Source of the DNA: Oscillospiraceae bacterium
GTDB taxonomy: Bacteria; Bacillota; Clostridia; Saccharofermentanales; Saccharofermentanaceae
DNA length: 64,000 bases
NCBI GenBank assembly: GCA_902775565.1
Contig: CACYMP010000003.1
Coordinates: forward strand, 102,313 to 166,312
Direction: 5' to 3'
Below, one piece after another: positions 41,980 to 50,334 of this stretch (the stretch's first letter is position 1; each line of letters opens with the position of its first letter). Under the pieces are notes generated by a model. That model saw only the letters and a list, made by a program, of their open reading frames with translations, made no database searches and was not told the DNA's origin. Position numbers and translations under genes: made by a program.

Positions 41980-43023
41980 CTATTTTTTACTACCGGTCAC
42001 ATTCATATAGACTTCATCGTGCTGATGGAAGCCGCTGTTTATTATTATTTCATCTATATTTTCCTTAAATACACCGACAGGCTCGATTGCTATGTAAGGT
42101 ATCTCGTGCTTTCCGTCGTTAAACTTCGAAACATTCTCAAGAGGCTGTCCTTTCGCGAGTTTGACCGTACACTCTGCAGCAAGAACGGCAAGTCTCTCCA
42201 CGGGCTTATATACCGTCATGAGCTGGGTTCCCTCAACGATCCTCTGGCATGCCTCAAGGTCGGCATCCTGCCCGACAGTGAAGATCTTGCGCGAAAGACC
42301 GCGCTCTGCCAAAGCATGGATGACCTCACCTGCGAGCGCGTCGTTGCCGCACATGATGGCCTCGGCTTCTTTAACGGTATCTATATTATTATTAATAAAT
42401 TCATAAGCTATCTCAGGCTTCCACTCATCACAGTTGCAGCTTGCGAGAACATTCAGGTTATGATCCATGCACGCTTTGTCAAAGCCGTTCATTACCTGTT
42501 CAACGTTAAAATCGGTCTTAGGTCCCATAACCTTGACGATGTCGGAGCCGTCCGGAATGTTCTTGCATATCCCGTTTCCCATGGACATGCCTACGGCTTC
42601 GTTGTTAAACGAGATATAAAGGCTGCAGCCGGCGTTCCTGACGATTCTGTCATAGCAGACAACCGGGATACCCGCATTTTCAGCTTCCTCGATAACCGGA
42701 GTAAGGGCATCCGAATCAATGGTTACTATAACTATCGCATCAACCTTACTCTTAATAAAATACTTTATCTGCTTTATCTGGGTCTCGACATCGCCATTGG
42801 CAGACTGGACATTAACATCAGCTCCAAGGCCGTTCGCAGTAGATACAAACACATCACGGTCCCTGATCCAGCGCTCGATAACAAACGAGTCAAAACTCAT
42901 TCCGATAGTGCAGGAATCTTCTTTTGTAGGCTTGACATTCCCGGGTTCCTTAACCTCTTTTTGGCACGCCGTAAAGAGCAATACAAAAGCCAGGAGAAAC
43001 GCAACTAAAGCTCTTTTTCTCAT
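41980..43023 (-). CDS. Sugar-binding lipoprotein adjoining the two-component system
   Basis: This roughly 347-residue protein has a lipobox signal (VAFLLAFVLLFTACQK) and a type 1 periplasmic-binding fold (IGMSFDSFVIERWIRDRDVF, then DAIVIVTIDSDALTPVIEEA and VCYDRIV). It is paralogous to the ChvE-like protein (both keep the IPV..YDR motif). The frame is open upstream, but the ATG at 43023 overlaps the stop of the response-regulator gene (ATGA), so translation is coupled. I infer that it binds the same class of sugar and may act as transporter donor or as sensor component. No separate permease gene accompanies it. Confidence 0.85.
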   Translation of the reverse strand: MRKRALVAFLLAFVLLFTACQKEVKEPGNVKPTKEDSCTIGMSFDSFVIERWIRDRDVFVSTANGLGADVNVQSANGDVETQIKQIKYFIKSKVDAIVIVTIDSDALTPVIEEAENAGIPVVCYDRIVRNAGCSLYISFNNEAVGMSMGNGICKNIPDGSDIVKVMGPKTDFNVEQVMNGFDKACMDHNLNVLASCNCDEWKPEIAYEFINNNIDTVKEAEAIMCGNDALAGEVIHALAERGLSRKIFTVGQDADLEACQRIVEGTQLMTVYKPVERLAVLAAECTVKLAKGQPLENVSKFNDGKHEIPYIAIEPVGVFKENIDEIIINSGFHQHDEVYMNVTGSKK

Positions 43024-44618
43024 TTGTGCGTTACCTCCTTGTATTCCGTGGGTGTGACGCCGGTCACTTTCTTGAATATCCTCGAGAAGTAGTTCGGATC
43101 GGCATATCCGACCTCCGAGCATATCTCCTTCATTGATGCATCGGTATCCGCAAGGAGCTCTTTAGCTTTTTCTATCCTGATATTGGTCAGATAATCGATA
43201 AAGTTAACACCGGTCTTATTCTTGAAAAGCTTGGAAAAATAGTATGGACTGATATCGAATTTTCTTGAAAGATCGTCGAGCGACAGATCCTTGCTGTAAT
43301 TCGCATCAATATAGTCCTTCGCCTTATCAACTGCGCTCGCGGTCTTGTCCTCATGCGCAGAGTTGATCATCATGACGGCCTTTTCGATGTGCTTTACGAA
43401 CCAGAGCCTTAATTCATTGGGATTCTCGATCGAGCAGACTTCGGGAAGGTATTCGCTCCTCGAACGGAAGTGGTAGACATGTCCGCCTTTGCTGTATGCA
43501 AGACGCTCAGCCCAAAGAACGAACTCGAGCGTCTTGAGCCTTATGTCTGAGATGGTTCCTCCGGAGCTGTTATTCATCCAGTCAAAGAATCTGGTTGCCT
43601 CATCCGTAGATTCCTCGACCTGGCCTGCCTCTACCGCTGCAAAGAGCCTTTTCTCATACTGAAGAGGATAACTCTCATCGTATTCGCAGCTGACACTGAC
43701 ATCATCCGCATGTGCCACGCGTTCTTCAGAACGGACGAGAACCGCGATCGCCTCACTGTATGAATCGGATACATTTGCCATAGGACGTACGCTTCCGATA
43801 CCGATCCTGAACTTGATACCGAAACGCGAGTCGAGCTTATGGGACATCTGTCTTGCTTTTTCGACTATCTCGGATCTCTTGTTATATGAAAGATCCGCTT
43901 TCTCATAAGGAACTAGGATGGGCAGCTTATTGCCCATGACGGAACCTATTACACCGTGGAAATAGTCTTCGATGATAAGCCTTAAGTCGGAATAGTTGTT
44001 CTGGAGCTCGATCGATGCGGGAACTGCGCCTTTCATATAGTTTCCGATCTGCTCGCTTCCGCTGACGATAGCCATCATGTAGCCGAACTGTTCAGTTATG
44101 CCGAGCAGGTTCATGTAATTATCGATATCTTCTCTGAAGTGCTCGCGGAACAGGAGATTCTGGATAAGACCATTCTCAATTATAGGCATGACGGTCTCGA
44201 ATTTTTCCTTTATCTCAAGCTCTTCTCTTCTGATCTTTCTCTCAGCATCCACCGCCGACATCGCCTTATGCAGCACCTCAATGATCCTGTCCTTGTCGAA
44301 CGGCTTGTTAATGTATTCAAGAACACCGAGATTTATCGCTTCCTTTGCGTAATCGAACTTATCGTAAGCGGAAAGGACAATGAACACGATGTTTGAATTG
44401 TTCTTTTTGATCTCTCTCATCGCGTCTATTCCGTTTATACCGGGCATTCTGATATCCATGAAAGCTATGTCCGGACGGAAAGTCTCGGCAAGCTCGATAA
44501 CGCTCCTTCCGGTCTTAGCCGACTGTATCTCACATTCACCCGGGAAATTCTTCTCGATGATGAACTTAAGAGAATCTATGACTATTCCTTCGTCGTCTGC
44601 AAGCATTATTCTGTACAT
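43020..44618 (-). CDS. YesN-type response regulator with AraC DNA-binding domain
   Basis: This 532-residue protein has an N-terminal receiver domain (acidic pair Asp8/Asp9, phosphoacceptor Asp55 in PDIAFMDIRMPG, and the conserved Lys in YINKPFDKDR). A middle region of about 290 residues follows. The C-terminal AraC-type helix-turn-helix pair contains LSLDDLSRKFDISPYYFSKL and MKEICSEVGYADPNYFSRIF. YesN-type regulators activate neighbouring sugar-uptake operons when phosphorylated by a YesM-type kinase. Here the kinase gene lies 4 bases upstream. The ChvE-like transporter operon is the probable target. Confidence 0.92.
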   Translation of the reverse strand: MYRIMLADDEGIVIDSLKFIIEKNFPGECEIQSAKTGRSVIELAETFRPDIAFMDIRMPGINGIDAMREIKKNNSNIVFIVLSAYDKFDYAKEAINLGVLEYINKPFDKDRIIEVLHKAMSAVDAERKIRREELEIKEKFETVMPIIENGLIQNLLFREHFREDIDNYMNLLGITEQFGYMMAIVSGSEQIGNYMKGAVPASIELQNNYSDLRLIIEDYFHGVIGSVMGNKLPILVPYEKADLSYNKRSEIVEKARQMSHKLDSRFGIKFRIGIGSVRPMANVSDSYSEAIAVLVRSEERVAHADDVSVSCEYDESYPLQYEKRLFAAVEAGQVEESTDEATRFFDWMNNSSGGTISDIRLKTLEFVLWAERLAYSKGGHVYHFRSRSEYLPEVCSIENPNELRLWFVKHIEKAVMMINSAHEDKTASAVDKAKDYIDANYSKDLSLDDLSRKFDISPYYFSKLFKNKTGVNFIDYLTNIRIEKAKELLADTDASMKEICSEVGYADPNYFSRIFKKVTGVTPTEYKEVTHK

Positions 44619-44622
44619 GTTC

Positions 44623-46110
44623 TTACTCCACCGGTATCTTGATGATTATTCTTGTGCCTTCGCCGACACTGCTGATTATTTCCACGCCTTCCCTGCCGTC
44701 ATAGAAAAGATCGAGTCTTGAAATAACGTTGGTTAATCCGATTCCCTTAGTCTCATCGGTATCATTTCCTTCACTTTCCCTGGCAAGTATCCTTTGGACC
44801 GTCTCTTCGGGTATACCCGGTCCGTTGTCGCTGACCTCGATGCAGGCCATATCATCCTTTTTGTACAGTGAGAGTACGATCTCCGTCTCCTCACCGCTGT
44901 CATCTGAATCGTGTGCTCCGTATTTGACCGAGTTCTCTACCAGAGGCTGGATCATCATACTCGGAACCCTTACGTCAAGAAGCGTCTCGTCAATTACCTT
45001 GCGGAACTTGATATCACCCGAAAACCTTACATTCAGGATATATATGTAACTGTCTACAAGTCCTATCTCCTCGGAGATCTTAACGACTTCATTGTCTTTC
45101 TTAACATTATATCTGAAGAAATCAGCCATGTTCCTGATGTACTCGTTTGTCCTGTCGGCACCTTCCATCATGGCAAGCTGCGCGCCGGCATTAAGAGTAT
45201 TGAACAGGAAATGCGGATTGATCTGCGCCTGAAGATACTTGAGCTGTGCGTCCTTCAGGTGGTTTTCCATCAGAAGGCTCTTTTCTTTCATGGCACTTTC
45301 CGTAACCATCTGAGCCCTGATCCGTCTGATATATTCCTTGATGCTCGAAAGCATCTGATTGAATGCTTTGGTAACGGTTCCGATCTCGTCGTTATATCTT
45401 ATCTCGAGCGGATCGACTTTTTCCGGGCTCTTCTCGGATATCTCGATAGCCTTCTCCGAGAGTGTGGTAAGAGGCATCGTGATCCTTCCCGTCATGATAA
45501 TGATCAACAGAACGTTCATTACCGAGACAACGGCAAAGATCGAGAGGCACAAGACCTCGGAATACTGGATCGAAGCCATCAATGTCTTATAGTTCTCCGA
45601 ATTGTTCTTGAACTGCTCGTTGTTAAGGCTGTAGATATAGACATTCAGGTAGCTGTAAAGCTGCTGGCATTCCTCATAGCGCTTTGTATACTCCATGATG
45701 TTCCTGCCTCGCTTTGCCGATACCGCGTTATCCGCAACACTCAGGTAGTTCTCGGTCATCTTTCTGATATTGCGTTCGGTAAGCTTACTCTTGTTGTCGG
45801 TAGGCTGGCTGTTAAGCTCCCTTAGCTGTTCCATCATTTCCTGGGAATACTTATAGTACGCTTCGAGCTCATCGGTTCCCTTTGACTCGAGATAACCGGT
45901 AAGGCTGTTCTGGATCTTATCAAGGCTGTCGGATATGCTGTTTAAGACATCGTTGCTTGAATAGACCGCGTCCATCTTGTTAACGATAGTGTTGAGGTTC
46001 ACGTAAACGAAGACATTGATTCCAAGAGAGACAAGCGTAGTGAGCAGAAACACAAGGACCAGCTTGTGCCTGAGCTTGAGGTTTCTGAAGTACGAGTTAA
46101 GTTTCTTCAT
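44623..46110 (-). CDS. YesM/LytS-type sensor histidine kinase
   Basis: This 495-residue membrane kinase has two N-terminal membrane segments (about residues 16-36 and 180-202) enclosing an extracytoplasmic helical region of about 140 residues. A HAMP linker and the His_kinase domain LQAQINPHFLFNTL (phospho-His300) follow. The GHKL ATPase domain has VENSVKYGA and DNGPGIP. It would autophosphorylate and activate the AraC-type regulator. It begins within the last 14 bases of the gene for a membrane-anchored binding protein. This arrangement matches the XylFII-LytS type of sugar signalling, in which a binding protein modulates the kinase through its extracytoplasmic part. Kinase signal identity is inferred. 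Confidence 0.92.
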   Translation of the reverse strand: MKKLNSYFRNLKLRHKLVLVFLLTTLVSLGINVFVYVNLNTIVNKMDAVYSSNDVLNSISDSLDKIQNSLTGYLESKGTDELEAYYKYSQEMMEQLRELNSQPTDNKSKLTERNIRKMTENYLSVADNAVSAKRGRNIMEYTKRYEECQQLYSYLNVYIYSLNNEQFKNNSENYKTLMASIQYSEVLCLSIFAVVSVMNVLLIIIMTGRITMPLTTLSEKAIEISEKSPEKVDPLEIRYNDEIGTVTKAFNQMLSSIKEYIRRIRAQMVTESAMKEKSLLMENHLKDAQLKYLQAQINPHFLFNTLNAGAQLAMMEGADRTNEYIRNMADFFRYNVKKDNEVVKISEEIGLVDSYIYILNVRFSGDIKFRKVIDETLLDVRVPSMMIQPLVENSVKYGAHDSDDSGEETEIVLSLYKKDDMACIEVSDNGPGIPEETVQRILARESEGNDTDETKGIGLTNVISRLDLFYDGREGVEIISSVGEGTRIIIKIPVE

Positions 46111-47158
46111 TTTTACCCTTTGCGCCCTGCTGCTTTGCTGCCAGAATATCTATCGTTATAAGCTCGTAATCCGTACTGAAATAAGCGCTGACATTGCCCA
46201 TTTCCTTGTACTCGTTAAGTGCGTCAACGCAGAACTTTGCCATCTGTTCCGTTGCTACCGTAAATGTTGCGTATACAGAACCGCGCTCGATCGCTTTCGT
46301 GACAGTATCCGAATCGTAGTAACCTAATATCTTCGTGCTGCCGACGCGGTTACTCTCGACAATGCTCTGGTAAACGCTTCTCGTGTTGATATCACTCAGG
46401 CAGACTATAACGTCCGGAAGAACGGTAAATCCGTCAAGAAGGTCTTTAACGTTCTCCTGTATGCTGAATGCCGTATTGCTTGTAATGGTCTCTGTGGTGA
46501 GCTTGATCTGAGGTCCTACCGGGTTTGCGGTAGCGACCTTTTCCTGAATGGCGGTAAGGATAGTGTTCTGATTGGAATACTGCGAATTCATCAGTACGAG
46601 GACAGACACTGTATCTCCCGACTGCTTTTTACTGTCTCTCGCAGCGTTAAGAATCTGTGTACCGTAATCGGTTCCTACGCTGAAGTCGTTCATTCCGATA
46701 AAGCTCTTTCTGACCGACTTGTTGTTATCGGTAAGAACTGTTACAACGGGAATACCTGCCTGGTCGGCCTTCTCGATAAGCGCGTCGGTCTCTTTTGTTC
46801 CGTCACCCTGAACGATTATGCCGTCGACCTTCGAATAGATAGCGATATTGAAAAGATCGCTCTTGGAGTAGTTTGAAGTCAGACCGCTTCCAATCCTCTC
46901 GACAAAACAGTCGTTAGCTTTACCGTATTCGACCAGGTCTCTGTAAAGGCTGTTCGATAGTGCGTCGTCCGTATCATCGGCTATAAAGGCATAAACGTGT
47001 TTGTAGCTGTTTATCTGAACGTTGCCGCCGGAACTGTAATCGTTTACACGGTTATAGAAATAGATGAGACCTATTATGGTCGCAGCAAACAATGCCAGCG
47101 ATGTCACCGCCAGCAACGTTAACATGAATCTGCCTCTGTCTGCTTTCCTCTGCTTCAC
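46097..47158 (-). CDS. Membrane-anchored sugar-binding protein, likely sensor partner of the kinase
   Basis: This 353-residue protein has one N-terminal membrane segment (LLAVTSLALFAATIIGLIYFY) with no lipobox Cys, so it stays anchored as an uncleaved helix. The rest is a type 1 periplasmic-binding fold (VDGIIVQGDGTKETDALIEK, then IPVVTVLTDN and IVCLSDIN-like VIVCLSDINTRSV). The gene is the first of a four-gene minus-strand unit (binding protein, kinase, regulator, lipoprotein binding protein). The start is GTG at 47158 with AAGGAAAG upstream. In clostridial XylFII-LytS systems such a protein switches the kinase on when it binds xylose. Confidence 0.88.
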   Translation of the reverse strand: MKQRKADRGRFMLTLLAVTSLALFAATIIGLIYFYNRVNDYSSGGNVQINSYKHVYAFIADDTDDALSNSLYRDLVEYGKANDCFVERIGSGLTSNYSKSDLFNIAIYSKVDGIIVQGDGTKETDALIEKADQAGIPVVTVLTDNNKSVRKSFIGMNDFSVGTDYGTQILNAARDSKKQSGDTVSVLVLMNSQYSNQNTILTAIQEKVATANPVGPQIKLTTETITSNTAFSIQENVKDLLDGFTVLPDVIVCLSDINTRSVYQSIVESNRVGSTKILGYYDSDTVTKAIERGSVYATFTVATEQMAKFCVDALNEYKEMGNVSAYFSTDYELITIDILAAKQQGAKGKNEET

Positions 47159-47277
47159 TATCAGCTTTCCTTTATACGCGTACGCGATTTTATATTTTAA
47201 TTTACGGAAAGGTCATTAGCAAGTTATGCTAAAATACTACTCATCCTGCTTCATCGAAAAGGAGGCCCTGCGGACAA

Positions 47278-48087
47278 ATGGAGAACAACACGGACAGAAG
47301 ATTTGTCTATCTCGTGGAAGACAAGTTCAGCTACCATCTTGAAGCTGACGACATAACAGTGGTCGTCGGCACAGTTCACGGGACCGTCAGGGTACGTGAT
47401 GAGGTCTATGTTATCGATCATACGGGAAAGACACTCTTAACCGAAATCAAGCAGCTTGAAAGCGTATCCGATAAGGGCACAGAACACCCCGGATCCTGCA
47501 CTAACGGACCGATAGCACTTTTGCTGGGGATTAGCCCCTCCGAGATCGATAAGTATTGTGTCGTCACAAACATACGTCCATGGGTCAGCAAGGATGTTAA
47601 CCAGGCAGTTGAGAATCCATTCCTTTTAGGACTTCTTTACGGCGACCGTTTCAGAGATGATCCTTTGTATTTCAGTAAATTCGTCTATGCGCTCGCGCAT
47701 GCTCATTTCCTCTCGCCTGTCATTATGAGCAAGCAGCCTTCGGAAAACGGCGACGGAACCGCAACGCTCGAAGAACAGACACAGGTAAGCTTTCCTACAC
47801 TTGCAAACAACAAGTATCCCGGAAAGACGACTCTTGCGGTCTTTACCGACTGGGTTGAACTGGGAAGATGGGCAGATGCCCCGAAAGGCAGTGACGGCAA
47901 GGTCCAGACTGTGATCCTCAGATTTCCGGATATCGTTCATCTTGCTGCAGATCCGGGCATCAACGGCTGTGTTCTCAACGCTTTCGGACCCTTGAACCTT
48001 TTCATACCGACATCGCTGATCGATCAGATCACTTCGCTTGAAGGTTACCGCGCGGAGAACGGCGATTCACCCAAGACCGACAACTGA
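47278..48087 (+). CDS. SseB-like protein with N-terminal translation-factor-like barrel
   Basis: This 269-residue cytoplasmic protein has an N-terminal part of about 85 residues (VEDKFSYHLEADDITVVVGTVHGTVRVRDEVYVIDHTGKT) that resembles domain II of EF-Tu-like factors. Residues about 105-265 resemble the SseB domain (NPFLLGLLYGDRFRDDPLYFS, then TTLAVFTDWVELGRW and the closing FGPLNLFIPTSLIDQI). SseB-type proteins are linked to serine sensitivity and tRNA-related functions in enterobacteria but are uncharacterised in Bacillota. The gene starts divergently from the sugar-sensing unit and ends 8 bases from the convergent HNH gene. Confidence 0.72.
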   Translation: MENNTDRRFVYLVEDKFSYHLEADDITVVVGTVHGTVRVRDEVYVIDHTGKTLLTEIKQLESVSDKGTEHPGSCTNGPIALLLGISPSEIDKYCVVTNIRPWVSKDVNQAVENPFLLGLLYGDRFRDDPLYFSKFVYALAHAHFLSPVIMSKQPSENGDGTATLEEQTQVSFPTLANNKYPGKTTLAVFTDWVELGRWADAPKGSDGKVQTVILRFPDIVHLAADPGINGCVLNAFGPLNLFIPTSLIDQITSLEGYRAENGDSPKTDN

Positions 48088-48094
48088 CCGTCTG

Positions 48095-48553
48095 TCAGAT
48101 ATCTTCGGGATCTTCAAAACCGATACCGTAATCGATCATATCCATGACTTCCTCGTTGGTCCTTCTTCCGCCCTTCTTACGGTTGCAGCGCCAGCAAAGA
48201 CACTGTAGATTATCCACGTCGTCTCCCGATCCGCCCTGCGCGACTGACTGTATGTGATCGGCTTCAAGCAGAAGATAATCACCTAATCCTTCTTCAAAGC
48301 TATCCATATAATCCTTGGACATTCCGCAGATCTGGCATGTGTAATTGTCACGCTCGAAAACATATTTCTTATCGGCCGCCCTTATCCTGCGTCTTCCGGC
48401 GATCTCGCGGTACATCATTTCCTGTTTCATGAGCTGGTTCTGCTGTCTTTTATACAGGTAAGCAAACAGCGCCATAACTAGTACGGCTACGGCCAGAAGG
48501 AAGGCCAGAGCGAAGATGATTATCGTCTGATCAGGTAAGTTCACATCCTGCAT
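48095..48553 (-). CDS. HNH-endonuclease-like protein with N-terminal membrane anchor
   Basis: This 152-residue protein has an N-terminal membrane segment (IIIFALAFLLAVAVLVMALF, about residues 10-32). Then comes a cysteine-rich HNH domain: CQICGM, LLLEADHIQSVAQGG (HNH His), NLQCLCWRCNRKKG. The four cysteines form the zinc site of the HNH fold. The domain could cleave DNA, but the membrane anchor and small size suggest a non-housekeeping role. The gene is the last of a minus-strand set with a polytopic membrane protein gene 8 bases upstream. Confidence 0.8.
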   Translation of the reverse strand: MQDVNLPDQTIIIFALAFLLAVAVLVMALFAYLYKRQQNQLMKQEMMYREIAGRRRIRAADKKYVFERDNYTCQICGMSKDYMDSFEEGLGDYLLLEADHIQSVAQGGSGDDVDNLQCLCWRCNRKKGGRRTNEEVMDMIDYGIGFEDPEDI

Positions 48554-48560
48554 GTCTGCC

Positions 48561-49292
48561 TCACCTTACCGCGCTGGTGCCGATGAGCAACGCCATCAAT
48601 ATTCCGAAGATGACGGGAGGTGCTGCCAGGACCGTGATCGTAAGCTTTACGTGACGCTTCTCTTTGAAGCATGCAAATACGGCTGCTATAACATCAAGAC
48701 AGAAAAACATCTGCATGACCGAACCGATTATCGGGAAAGCTATACTGCCTGCCTTACCGCCGTTCCTGCCTTTGAAGACACCTTCCCTGCCCGCCTTGAT
48801 GAAATATACGATCATGAACGGAGCACTCTCGCTCAGCGAAATCCAGCCGATTATGCTGAGGACGATAATGATCGGCGGAGAGACAAAGATCATTATTACC
48901 ACCGGGGTGAAGATGAGAAGGAAAAATATCGCGATAAGCAGGCCGCCGGCAATAAAGTACGGGATAAGTCCGTACTTGATGATAATTGACGCGCCGAGAA
49001 AGAATCTTCTGTCAGTCTTCCTGTAGCAAATGACAGCGATCGCGGTGTTTGCTATGGTAATGACCAGCGGGAAGAACAAAAACGCGAACTGTGATACTGA
49101 AAGCCCCGTGTCTTTATACGAGTCTCTCAGAAAATTGCTCGAGATAAAAAACAAGATGATATATCCATAGGTCAGGCAAATGCTTATTATCGGCCAGATA
49201 TAAAAAGGGTGAAAACCTCCCTTGAATTCCTCCTTTGGCAGAGGAGCCTGCTGATATTGCTGCGGTGCGTAATACGGCTGTTGATAGGACAT
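48561..49292 (-). CDS. Hypothetical six-segment membrane protein
   Basis: This 243-residue protein has an N-terminal Tyr/Gln/Pro-rich tail (MSYQQPYYAPQQYQQ) and about six hydrophobic segments (PIISICLTYGYIILFFISS, FLFFPLVITIANTAIAVIC and others). No family is recognised. A GGAGG site precedes its ATG. It lies 16 bases after the zinc-ribbon membrane protein gene and 8 bases before the HNH gene, all on the minus strand, so the three may form one operon. Confidence 0.68.
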   Translation of the reverse strand: MSYQQPYYAPQQYQQAPLPKEEFKGGFHPFYIWPIISICLTYGYIILFFISSNFLRDSYKDTGLSVSQFAFLFFPLVITIANTAIAVICYRKTDRRFFLGASIIIKYGLIPYFIAGGLLIAIFFLLIFTPVVIMIFVSPPIIIVLSIIGWISLSESAPFMIVYFIKAGREGVFKGRNGGKAGSIAFPIIGSVMQMFFCLDVIAAVFACFKEKRHVKLTITVLAAPPVIFGILMALLIGTSAVR

Positions 49293-49307
49293 ATCGGACC
49301 TCCTGTA

Positions 49308-50180
49308 TCAGAACATCTGAAAGGGCGACATGTCTTTCTGATGTCCCGCTGCCCTGTTGTAAGTCATGTTCGTAACTGCGATCATGACCCAACCTATGAA
49401 AAACAAAAGGAAAAGATAGATTATTCCCCATCTGACATCTCTTCCGAACTTCTTAGAAAGAGAGACCGCAGTAAGCACTCCCAATATACAACCCAAAAGC
49501 TGGCCGACAGTCGGGATCAATGTCAGGAAGAACATCCATCCCTTGTATCCTGATATCTCATAAAGAGTATAGCTGTTATATACAGGCACCAAGGCTTTCC
49601 AAGGCGCTTCTCCCGCCTTGTCGAATACCGGCCACAAGATAAGCGAAAACATCAGATAGGCTGATATGCACAGGAACGGGACCCATAAGACCATAAACTT
49701 AAACTTGTTTACGAGCATAAGTATAAGGATCAGGGTAAAGCAAATACCTGCAATACCCGACATTATGATCGGCCACCAAAGGGTAAAATCGATCTTCGTG
49801 ATATCGAAATCACGTATCCTCTTAAGTCTTTGTACCTTCGGCCTGGGTTCTCTCTTTTTCCTCTCTTTCCTGACCTTTTCTTTCTTAAACTTCGGAGCTT
49901 TCTTTGGCTTCTCGTTTTTCTTTTCGGGCTCTGATTCAAAGCTCCTGTAACCCCAGTCCTTTCCTTCGGTTGCAGTCTGCTCCGGTCCGGAAGACTCGTT
50001 TTCAAAGCTTGTATAACTCCAGTCTGATCCGGAGCTCTGTGAGCCTGCATTCGATGAACCGCTGTCAAAGATAACGTCACTTTCCGCGATAGCGCTACCG
50101 CACTGTGAGCAGATATACATGCCGCCTATCTTGTTATGTATCGTGCCTCCGCATTTGGGGCATTTCTTTGTCTCGGCCAT
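49308..50180 (-). CDS. Zinc-ribbon membrane protein with DUF5684-like domain
   Basis: This roughly 290-residue protein begins with a zinc ribbon (CPKCGGTIHNKIGGMYICSQCG, about residues 7-28). A Ser/Glu-rich and strongly basic linker follows (about residues 40-125). Four to five hydrophobic segments are next, with a conserved-looking PVYNSYTLYEISGYKGWMF motif typical of DUF5684 (signal-peptidase-like membrane proteins). The frame is open for 28 codons further upstream, but the ATG at 50180 has an AAGGGAT site and starts at the zinc ribbon. It is the first gene of the unit with the six-segment protein and HNH gene. Confidence 0.75.
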   Translation of the reverse strand: MAETKKCPKCGGTIHNKIGGMYICSQCGSAIAESDVIFDSGSSNAGSQSSGSDWSYTSFENESSGPEQTATEGKDWGYRSFESEPEKKNEKPKKAPKFKKEKVRKERKKREPRPKVQRLKRIRDFDITKIDFTLWWPIIMSGIAGICFTLILILMLVNKFKFMVLWVPFLCISAYLMFSLILWPVFDKAGEAPWKALVPVYNSYTLYEISGYKGWMFFLTLIPTVGQLLGCILGVLTAVSLSKKFGRDVRWGIIYLFLLFFIGWVMIAVTNMTYNRAAGHQKDMSPFQMF

Positions 50181-50257
50181 AAATATCCCTTTCGATTGGC
50201 AATATACAGATAATATCACTTGAAAGACTTTAAATGTTCGTGAGCATTTAGGTTTTC

Positions 50258-50286
50258 TTGACAAGATTTTGCCACGATACTAAACT
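50258..50286 (+). promoter_or_regulatory. Promoter of the transglutaminase gene
   Basis: A perfect TTGACA -35 box (50258-50263) is followed after 17 bases by TAAACT (50281-50286), matching TATAAT at four of six positions. The start codon of the transglutaminase gene is at 50335. An alternative TATAAT lies at about 50300. Confidence 0.5.
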
Positions 50287-50334
50287 CTCCTAGGCAATAT
50301 AATATAAATATATTAAGGGTTAAGGATCACTGTT

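Noticed and set aside
41977..43008. Long plus-strand open frame of 343 codons
   Set aside because: It lies almost exactly opposite the sugar-binding lipoprotein gene, which has a signal peptide, ribosome binding overlap and family match. The antisense frame has no plausible product.
44911..45825. Long plus-strand open frame of 304 codons
   Set aside because: It is antisense to the sensor kinase gene and has no family match.
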